From a virus, in IMG/VR virus record IMGVR_UViG_3300017963_000100, positions 1 to 44,984 of that record: a DNA stretch of 44,984 nucleotides. One strand, written 5' to 3'. Under the pieces are notes generated by a model that worked only from the letters and a program-made list of their open reading frames with translations, was not told the DNA's origin and did no database searches. This document shows, piece by piece, positions 38,574 to 44,984 of the stretch. The translations under genes were made by a program, and so were the position numbers. Numbering within the stretch: the stretch's first letter is position 1; each line of letters starts with the position of its first letter.

Positions 38574-40021
38574 TGGCGGATCATTCGACATATCCCCGTA
38601 GAATAGAGTTCGACGCAATCCCCGCCGGCGTCCAATCTGCGCCGGTTTGGTTACACTTCGCAAACTATACAACTAGCGGTATGTATGTCGGGGATTGGGG
38701 TATTAATGGCCATTTTACAAGCCAACGGCCGCGCCTGCGCGAACTAAATCAAGTAAACGTTAATCTTTTGAAAACAACGCCGCCGCCCTCGGGTACAAGT
38801 CAATTTATCATATCCGACGGTACTTACGTTTACGAAAGCAGTAATACGAAAGGGATCCGCGTTTATACGTTGGATAGCGCCGGCGCTTTGACCTTGGTTT
38901 ATACGCGATCGAATGTAATACCGCTTCGGAATATGTACCACGATCAGCGATTTTTATACGCTCCGACGATCGCGGGTTGTTCGATCCTGAAATTCGACCC
39001 CTATACAAACGCTTTAAAATTAACCGATCAAGCAACGCCGACGGGGGCAACTGTTACCTCTATAAGTGGAAACGGTAAACATATTTTTTCGATCGATACA
39101 AACGGTTTAAACGTTTACCGCGTTGATCATAAGGGCAAAGCAACGTTAACGGATCAATTTTTAAGTTCGGGTTATTTTTCTTGTTGGGCGCGAAAAGATG
39201 CGGTTTTTGTACTTAATACAATGACCGTACAATTACACGCGTTTAAAGTGGACGAAGCCGGGAAACTTACCCGACAATCGACATACTCTTTAAGTACGAA
39301 CTCTTCGCTTATAACGGGCGATCAAGACTATATTTACGTATGTAGTGACAAAAACGACACGCTACATTCGTTTACATATGATACAGATACCGAAACTTTC
39401 GATTTAAAAGATACTTTATCTTTGTCGACAACTGACACGCATCAAATTTTTTGGGACGGCGCTTTTGTACTAGTCGCGGGATCTGGTATCTCGACTTTTT
39501 TATTAATAGGAGTCGACCGATCCGACGGGTCGTTGCAGCTTGTCAAAACGGTTAATGATTCGTGTAATTCTATTTGGAGTAATGGCGAAAGAATATTAAC
39601 CGCCCGTCTTACCTCGGGTATGTCCGTCTATGATTTCAACGATTCGCGGATCCGGTTCCCCGTTCATTTTACGCCCCTTGGATATGAACAATTAGAGGGC
39701 GAAATGGTCTTGACTTCGCCGACAAAAGGCCAAAACGACGCGCGGATCGAACTCAAGGGATCAAGCCCGGCCAGTTTTGATCCGTACATTCGCGCGGGTT
39801 CGAACTCGCGTACGTTGATTTCGGATCTACGTTGGGATCGGGTTGCGTTCGATTGGTTCGGAAACTACGATCGAACCCAAGACGTAAAAAATCATAATTT
39901 AGCAATACCGACGGAAATAAAAGCGCGCCTCTATATTCCCACGGGGGCGATCCTGGAAAAACCCGGCGCAGTCGAAAACGATTCTAGTGTAATCGGCGCG
40001 GCCGGTTGGCGGCGTCAATGA
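38573..40021 (+). CDS. Seven-bladed beta-propeller protein inserted in an ASH-like Ig domain
   Basis: 482 residues from ATG 38573 (TAATG with gpU; 38561 is possible). Residues about 8-52 (RRIEFDAIPAGV, VWLHFANYTTSGM, GDWGINGHFTS) look like the first half of an ASH/choice-of-anchor D Ig domain; about 348-388 (RIRFPVHFTPLGYEQLEGEM, NDARIELKGSS) look like the second half. Between them lie about seven YncE-like repeats with GIRVYTLDSAGALTLVYTR-type blades. Position between U and D is where P2 has the small LysM protein X. A ~95-residue C-terminal region follows. Likely a baseplate-hub or surface-binding protein; inference. Confidence 0.7.
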   Translation: MADHSTYPRRIEFDAIPAGVQSAPVWLHFANYTTSGMYVGDWGINGHFTSQRPRLRELNQVNVNLLKTTPPPSGTSQFIISDGTYVYESSNTKGIRVYTLDSAGALTLVYTRSNVIPLRNMYHDQRFLYAPTIAGCSILKFDPYTNALKLTDQATPTGATVTSISGNGKHIFSIDTNGLNVYRVDHKGKATLTDQFLSSGYFSCWARKDAVFVLNTMTVQLHAFKVDEAGKLTRQSTYSLSTNSSLITGDQDYIYVCSDKNDTLHSFTYDTDTETFDLKDTLSLSTTDTHQIFWDGAFVLVAGSGISTFLLIGVDRSDGSLQLVKTVNDSCNSIWSNGERILTARLTSGMSVYDFNDSRIRFPVHFTPLGYEQLEGEMVLTSPTKGQNDARIELKGSSPASFDPYIRAGSNSRTLISDLRWDRVAFDWFGNYDRTQDVKNHNLAIPTEIKARLYIPTGAILEKPGAVENDSSVIGAAGWRRQ

Positions 40022-41004
40022 TCGGATCGTATACAATATTTGTGGACGGCGTCGACATTACCGACAAGATCGGCCGTATTGGAAATAAGATCACATATCG
40101 CGATAATATGGGGTTAGTTTCCGATACTATGGACATAGTTTTAAACGACTCGAGTTTAGAAAATAAGGCACTTTTCCCCAACGCTTCAAAATTAGAGGCC
40201 GAATTTGAAGACGAAAACGGGAAAGTACTTAAAACCGGGGCGCTTTATATTGATACGTATTCGGGCCGTATTTCAGGGGCGAAAAATTTAGACGTCGGGG
40301 CGAACTCCAAACCGTCGAAAACGCCGGGCCTTTCTAAGTTCATTTCGTACAACAAGAAAAAAGTAAAACTCAAAACACTACTTACGGACGTATTGAAAAA
40401 AGGCGATCTTGGCCTGGTTTACAGGTTTAATAAAAGCCCGGTCGAACCTTGGGACATTGAACTTAAAAACGTAACCATACAGGATCAAACGATCGCGTCG
40501 GTTGTTTCGACGTATCGGGATCTTTTCGGTTGTATGCTGAAAATATACGACGATTCGATCGTATTCGCCAATAAACAAGCGTTCGACCTGGACCCGTACA
40601 AAATCATAGTACCGTATTCGGAGCAAATCGAAAATTTTACTTTTGATATTAACGAACATCAAGACGCCGAATACGAAATACGGTATTATGATCCGCGAAC
40701 GGGGAAAACAACCCAAGACAAAAGATCCAAACAATCTATACTTTTGACCGAAAGCGAAACCGTACGACAAATAATTGCGAACGTTTCCGACCCTGATACG
40801 GCGCAGGCCGTCGCAATGGCCGTAGACGGACAACGACAAGTTACAACAAGTTTCGAAACCGACGGCGCCGCAGATTGGATCGCGGGGGGCGTCTATGAAC
40901 TAACCGATATTGTGGAATTAAGCGGGAAATATGTTATAACTAGCGCGTACCATACGATCGGGGCAGAATGGACAGTGGAATTAAGCGGCGAAAACATTTT
41001 TTAA
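40018..41004 (+). CDS. Baseplate hub protein D (P2 gpD-like)
   Basis: 328 residues from ATG 40018 (ATGA overlap). gpD pattern: YTIFVDGVDITDKI, VSDTMDIVLNDSSLENKALFP, GALYIDTYSGRISGAKNLDVGANS, the middle phage-hub domain, and WIAGGVYELTDIVELSGKYVITSAYHTIG at the C-terminus. Hub to which the spike and tape measure attach. Despite the P2 name it is structural, not regulatory. Confidence 0.87.
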   Translation: MIGSYTIFVDGVDITDKIGRIGNKITYRDNMGLVSDTMDIVLNDSSLENKALFPNASKLEAEFEDENGKVLKTGALYIDTYSGRISGAKNLDVGANSKPSKTPGLSKFISYNKKKVKLKTLLTDVLKKGDLGLVYRFNKSPVEPWDIELKNVTIQDQTIASVVSTYRDLFGCMLKIYDDSIVFANKQAFDLDPYKIIVPYSEQIENFTFDINEHQDAEYEIRYYDPRTGKTTQDKRSKQSILLTESETVRQIIANVSDPDTAQAVAMAVDGQRQVTTSFETDGAADWIAGGVYELTDIVELSGKYVITSAYHTIGAEWTVELSGENIF

Positions 41005-41013
41005 GGGGATAGC

Positions 41014-42843
41014 ATGTCAAGAAATGTAATACCAAGCGACGGGCGACATAGTGAAAAAGAGTTAGACGCCGATCTTACGGTCCCGGCCGGCGCAGTTTTT
41101 ACCGAACTACAATCAAAAATAAACGTCGCGAACAATGGGGACGGCCTGCGGATCGACGGCGCAGACGAACTAGTGGTACGCGTCGCCGTGGTCGGTTCTA
41201 TGCCCGCCGGTTCGGAAGTGGTAGTACAACCGATTTTACATGGTTTCGTCGGTTTAACGCCTATTAGCTTGACGCTTGGGGCCATTATCGACGGGATCGT
41301 TGAAGCTAGGTTAGAAAATAACGATACGTTTCGCGACGCGGACTTGTTGAAGGTTACTTACGAGTTCAAGCAGGGGGGCGCCCAATACCTAGTAAGCGCC
41401 GTAAATCTACAGGTAAAAAAAAAGTCTTCTCTTGATCCGGTAATCGCCCCCGAAACAACCGAGGATCTAGAATGGCATATTGACCCGGTCGCAGGTAGCG
41501 ACGAAACGGGGACCGGATCCGCCTCGCAACCGTTCAAAACGTTTGCATGTTTGGATCGGTTGCCCTTTACCATTAAAAACGAAGTAAAGATCAAGCCCAA
41601 GGCCGGCGCGTACTCGTACTTTCCAGAATATTACACGCGTGAATTTTTCGGTAATGGTCGGATCGTTATCGACTCGAGCGGCGAAACGTACCCCGTTACG
41701 GCGGGACCGTTTACGATCGGGACTGTAACCGGCGTCGGGGACGCTTACCAGGGTTACCCAATGGCGACGGATCTACAAGTAACAGGATCGCCCGGTTGGA
41801 CGCCCGACGATTATTACCCGAAGTTTATACACATACTTACGGGTAATTGGGCGGGGTATGTATTACCAATTTTTAAGAATACGGCGGACACGATCCGAAC
41901 TTCCGCCGATTGGTACACGTTCGCCCCGGGGGATACTTTTAATATTGTCGATTGTCCCACCGTGATCGATATTCCCGATAGTACATATTGGCGCGGTAAT
42001 GTCGCGCGTCTTATGGATTTTACCGGGGTTGCATACAAAGACGCGCCCATGACCCCCGTACTTTTAATGTCGGGCGTCAAAATTCGCGCCAATAGTGTTA
42101 AACAAAAAAGATCGCCTTTCAAGTTTCAGGATATTACCGCCGTTTTTTCATTCTGTGCATTTATCAACGAAGACGACGTAAGCCCTGAATTAAGTAAAAA
42201 CATTCTTTCGATATTCAATATGTCGTTAAATGGTCAAATTTTAGAAACCGCCGCTTTTGATAATAATAAATGTTCGGATTGGTACGCGTACGCGTTCCAG
42301 GTTTCACAAAAAGAGGGGGATCCGCGCGATAATGTCGCGTCGGATATTGAGATCGCGAACTGTTTACTAGCTTTAACTTGTTGCCGGGGCGGTATTTGGC
42401 CGATCGCGAAACCAGGGTACGAGGGCGGCGGGTTCGTTTCGTATTCTATGTGCGGCGCCATTGTTAACAATGCTTCGGGCTATTGGGATATAGGGCCGGT
42501 TTTTTTAGAACAAATAGGGTTTTCGGACGTTGCGATCGAACAACAAATGAACGGGCGTTTAAAAATTAGGGGCGTATATTTAGAAAATTGCGGGACGCCT
42601 GTTAAGGTTGCTTGGGGCGCGGGGGTTTCTTGTGAATGGTTCAAAGGTAATACTATCGGCGGACAATACGCCCTTGAAATTGAAGACGTATCAAACTTTA
42701 TTATCGAGGGCGCCAACTGTAGCGTATTAGGTACTTTGGGCGCATATAAATTTTTGTTTACTGGTACAACTAGCGCAACTTGGCCCGGGGCCGGCGCATC
42801 GGACGACGACGGCGCGGGATCGTTTGTTTTACGTAAGCCGTAA
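41014..42843 (+). CDS. Tail fibre/spike 1 with shared anchor domain
   Basis: 609 residues. Residues 1-139 form an anchor domain paralogous to that of the fibre at 42858 (MSRNVIPSDGR identical; LVVRVAVVGSMP, RDADLLKVTYEFKQGGAQY, KKKSS boundary). Then a carbohydrate-type beta-helix: WHIDPVAGSDETGTGSASQPFKT (a typical parallel beta-helix opening, 'D...GsD...Gt...PFkT'), then solenoid repeats with several cysteines, ending in a small C-terminal part. Likely polysaccharide-binding or -cutting spike. Confidence 0.8.
   Translation: MSRNVIPSDGRHSEKELDADLTVPAGAVFTELQSKINVANNGDGLRIDGADELVVRVAVVGSMPAGSEVVVQPILHGFVGLTPISLTLGAIIDGIVEARLENNDTFRDADLLKVTYEFKQGGAQYLVSAVNLQVKKKSSLDPVIAPETTEDLEWHIDPVAGSDETGTGSASQPFKTFACLDRLPFTIKNEVKIKPKAGAYSYFPEYYTREFFGNGRIVIDSSGETYPVTAGPFTIGTVTGVGDAYQGYPMATDLQVTGSPGWTPDDYYPKFIHILTGNWAGYVLPIFKNTADTIRTSADWYTFAPGDTFNIVDCPTVIDIPDSTYWRGNVARLMDFTGVAYKDAPMTPVLLMSGVKIRANSVKQKRSPFKFQDITAVFSFCAFINEDDVSPELSKNILSIFNMSLNGQILETAAFDNNKCSDWYAYAFQVSQKEGDPRDNVASDIEIANCLLALTCCRGGIWPIAKPGYEGGGFVSYSMCGAIVNNASGYWDIGPVFLEQIGFSDVAIEQQMNGRLKIRGVYLENCGTPVKVAWGAGVSCEWFKGNTIGGQYALEIEDVSNFIIEGANCSVLGTLGAYKFLFTGTTSATWPGAGASDDDGAGSFVLRKP
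41418..41424 (+). other. Slippery heptamer A AAA AAG in fibre 1
   Basis: In frame as GT[A] AAA AAA AAG within an A9 run. A -1 slip gives V-F-S then TGA (41433-41435), ending the product at 140 residues, exactly after the shared anchor domain. A bulged GATC.CGG/CCG..GATC hairpin starts about nine bases downstream. Confidence 0.45.
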
Positions 42844-42857
42844 AAGGAGAAAAACCA

Positions 42858-44984
42858 ATGTCAAGAAATGTAATACCAAGCGACGGGCGTTTTAATAAAC
42901 CCGAGCTTGACGCGTCTTTACTGGTAGCGGCCGGCGGGTCGTTTGTTGATCACGTTTCGGGAATCAATGCAGAAAACGACGGCGAAGGCCATAGGATCGA
43001 CGGCCTGGACGAACTAGTTGTACGGGTTGCAGTTACGGGAACAATGCCGGCCGATTCCGAAGTAGTAATAACGCCGATCGTTCACGGGTTCCCCGACCTT
43101 GCCGACATTACGTTATTGTTGCCGACGATTACCGACGGTATTACGTCGGTACGGCCTGCGGTTCTTTCGGACATTGAAACGATCCGCGACGCGGACTTGT
43201 TGAAAATAACATATCGTTTCAAGCAGGGGGGCGCCGACTATACGGTAACGGCGATCAGTCTGCAAATAAAAAAAAAGTCTAGCGGGGGCGGCGTAGCGTC
43301 CGAAGTAGTGATCGAACAAATCGGATCCGCAACCTTCGCAAGTGTTCAAGACGCAATAAACCAGATCGGATCGGCCGGTTCTAGTTCCGAAGGGTACATA
43401 ACCGACGCCGGCGGGGGTTCTATCGACGTTGCGACGGGGGCGGGTTTTATTCGTGTTACTGATTCGCATAACTCCACATTAAAAGCGTTTGATTGGGCCG
43501 CGTCGTCGGGGGTTGCCATACCGTCGGATACTGCGCGATACGTTGGGGTCGAATACAACGCCGGCGCGCCTCAAATTGTGATCAAAACGGTTGATAGTTG
43601 GGATTGGCATACCGAATTCAGATTAGGATCCGTAGTAAACGAAGGCGGGACGCTTCATATATTGAACAACCCGCAAAGATTAAGCGACGGGATCGCGCAT
43701 ATTTTCGAACGTTTTTACGAGTGTCGACCCCTGGAACGGGCCGCCCGTATCGGCGGTATTATTGCCGGCGAAACTGGTACGCGTAATTTAACCGTTTCGG
43801 CCGGCGAATTGTACGACGGTCTAAACGAATTTGACGTAGGGGGGATCGATACGAGCGGGGCGGATACGTTCGACGCGTATTACCGGGACGGCGGCGGCGG
43901 TTTTACGAAAGTACCAGGCGCGACGCAATGGGATAATTTACAATACGACGACGATTCAGGTACGTTGCAACCTTTGGGCGTTTCAAAATATGGCGTACAT
44001 TGGATTTATATTGAAGCCGATAACAATTTAATTTTAATGTACGGCGAAGACGAATATAATACGCAAGCGGCCGCCGAAAATTCAAACCCGCCGGCGTCGG
44101 TACCCTTACGATTACAGGTACACGGGCGTTTGATTAGTCGTATAATTTTCCAACAAAACGCCGCGACGGCGATCGAGTTTCAAAGCGTTTTTGATACTCA
44201 ATTCGATCCGACTTTGGTTAGCTCACATACGGCGCTTTCGAACGTTACCGCCGATCAACACCATAACGAAGATCACGCGGCCCGACACAAAGGCGGCGGG
44301 GCGGACGTAATCGACAACGCGACAACAACGATCGCGGGGTTAATGAGTGGACCCGATAAACTAAAACTTGATACCCTGGCCGCCGGGGACGTAACAACCC
44401 CCGTACGGAATGAAACGGGCGGCCCCCTTTCTAAACACAAATTGATCGCCGTCGTCGGTTACAGCGGGACTCACTCGCGGCCCCTTGTAAATTACGCCGA
44501 TAAAGATAACGCAGCGTTGCGCCCTTGCATTGCGATCTTAATGGCGGATCTAGCAGATAACACAAACGCCGACGCCTTGGTAGTTGGAACCCTAACGAAC
44601 GTTGATACGTCGGCGTGGTCAATTACTGATCAATTAGTTCTAGGGGCAAGCGGGGCGATCTCGCGTCCGCCGCCCGATCAAGACCCTTTTACGGGCGAAA
44701 TTCAGAATATTGGATCCGTTTCGGTCGTTAACGCAACGATCGGCCAAATTGTGATCTCTATTGACGGACAAAACCCAATAACCGCCGGGCAAGTTTTCGC
44801 GGCCGCAGGGTCGGACGGGACGCCGTCGAAAACAAACCCGTATGTTACGAACTCCGATCCAAGGTTAAGCGACGATCGAGATCCAACCGCCCACGCAAGC
44901 GATCACGAACCCGGCGGCGGGGACGCTATGACCGTAGACGCGGCCGCCGGTACTGGTAGTCTAAGGACGTTGGGAACGGGCGCC
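42858..44984 (+). CDS. Tail fibre 2, N-terminal part (continues at base 1)
   Basis: The gene begins at ATG 42858 (AAAGGAG site) and stays open to the window end; over the circle it continues at 1-979, total 1001 residues. Residues 1-142 are the anchor domain shared with the fibre at 41014, ending KKKSS. Next come beta-rich shaft modules (RYVGVEYNAGAPQIVIK, LILMYGEDEYN), a HHNEDHAARHKGGGADVI collar-type motif with GLMSGPDKLKLD, a GTLTNV.TSAWSI module, and NPYVTNSDPRLSDDRDPTAH linker repeats typical of long fibres. A second receptor-binding protein on the same attachment site. Confidence 0.88.
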   Translation, partial: MSRNVIPSDGRFNKPELDASLLVAAGGSFVDHVSGINAENDGEGHRIDGLDELVVRVAVTGTMPADSEVVITPIVHGFPDLADITLLLPTITDGITSVRPAVLSDIETIRDADLLKITYRFKQGGADYTVTAISLQIKKKSSGGGVASEVVIEQIGSATFASVQDAINQIGSAGSSSEGYITDAGGGSIDVATGAGFIRVTDSHNSTLKAFDWAASSGVAIPSDTARYVGVEYNAGAPQIVIKTVDSWDWHTEFRLGSVVNEGGTLHILNNPQRLSDGIAHIFERFYECRPLERAARIGGIIAGETGTRNLTVSAGELYDGLNEFDVGGIDTSGADTFDAYYRDGGGGFTKVPGATQWDNLQYDDDSGTLQPLGVSKYGVHWIYIEADNNLILMYGEDEYNTQAAAENSNPPASVPLRLQVHGRLISRIIFQQNAATAIEFQSVFDTQFDPTLVSSHTALSNVTADQHHNEDHAARHKGGGADVIDNATTTIAGLMSGPDKLKLDTLAAGDVTTPVRNETGGPLSKHKLIAVVGYSGTHSRPLVNYADKDNAALRPCIAILMADLADNTNADALVVGTLTNVDTSAWSITDQLVLGASGAISRPPPDQDPFTGEIQNIGSVSVVNATIGQIVISIDGQNPITAGQVFAAAGSDGTPSKTNPYVTNSDPRLSDDRDPTAHASDHEPGGGDAMTVDAAAGTGSLRTLGTGA
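43271..43277 (+). other. Slippery heptamer A AAA AAG in fibre 2
   Basis: Same place as in fibre 1, again within an A9 run. A -1 slip gives V then TAG (43280-43282), a 141-residue product consisting of the anchor domain only. A GC-rich hairpin candidate starts six bases downstream. Confidence 0.45.
44885..44984. repeat. 100-bp direct repeat, right copy
   Basis: Identical to 1-100; shows that the sequence closes into a circle of 44,884 bp. Confidence 0.95.

Noticed and set aside
1-44984. tRNA genes, CRISPR arrays, insertion sequences, integrase or attachment sites
   Set aside because: No cloverleaf-like segment, no regularly spaced repeats, no transposase or recombinase reading frame was seen by eye; a dedicated tRNA search could still find one.

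Overview
The window is a complete, circularly assembled tailed-phage genome. Bases 1-100 are repeated exactly at 44885-44984, so the unique circle is 44,884 bp, and one tail-fibre gene (start 42858, end 979) runs across the join. It is a contractile-tailed phage (myovirus morphology): sheath, tube, frameshifted tail chaperone, tape measure, and P2-like J, I, U and D baseplate proteins are all present. The head genes are mosaic: a Mu gp29-like (DUF935) portal, a MuF head-morphogenesis domain, a Mu/lambda-type protease with a nested scaffold, and a lambda E-like capsid. No integrase, transposase or recognisable lysogeny repressor was seen, so a virulent life style is likely but not proven. The host is probably a Gram-negative bacterium: there is a lipoprotein signal peptide and strong AAAGGAG ribosome sites. 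A Cys-rich lipoprotein and a choice-of-anchor-D/ASH-like domain resemble proteins common in Myxococcota and related deltaproteobacterial lineages; that host guess is inference.

Layout. 42858-44984 joined to 1-1701 (+): the large tail fibre, then two small genes. 1698-10552 (-): a leftward operon read from 10552 down. It holds a Pro-rich protein, a DUF2800 nuclease, a DUF2815-like ssDNA-binding protein and a family A DNA polymerase, then a membrane transglycosylase / Cys-rich lipoprotein / HExxH-protein cassette, and finally the portal and MuF domain. 10577-10617: a symmetric divergent promoter that fires both ways. 10635-21252 (+): the rightward early operon, with an SF2 helicase, DUF1937, VRR-NUC nuclease, mini-TetR regulator, many small proteins, a dATP/dGTP-diphosphohydrolase-like zinc protein, an amidase endolysin and a primase-helicase. 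21253-21846: a 594-bp non-coding region with iteron-like inverted repeats, a G-quadruplex motif, an AT-rich patch, paired -10-like boxes and a tandem 12-mer; it is a candidate origin, late promoter and packaging region. 21847-42843 (+): late operon, in order terminases, protease/scaffold, capsid, head completion, sheath, tube, chaperone, baseplate, spike, tape measure, U, propeller protein, D and fibre 1.

Functionally, the two early operons diverging from 10597 supply replication (polymerase, ssDNA-binding protein, nucleases, helicase, primase-helicase) and lysis, and the late operon builds the virion. The portal/MuF genes are oddly placed at the end of the leftward operon, half a genome from the terminase and capsid.

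The most striking features are translational recoding candidates. A T-run appears to join the portal to the MuF domain by a -1 shift. An in-frame TGA sits at the position of the usual MuF cysteine. The tail chaperone has a classical -1 site. Both paralogous fibre genes carry an A AAA AAG heptamer just after their shared anchor domain, with a -1-frame stop two to four codons later. Other notable items are a seven-bladed propeller apparently inserted inside an ASH-like Ig domain, a perfect seven-leucine zipper protein, and genome-wide enrichment of GATC with depletion of CAGC/GCTG.
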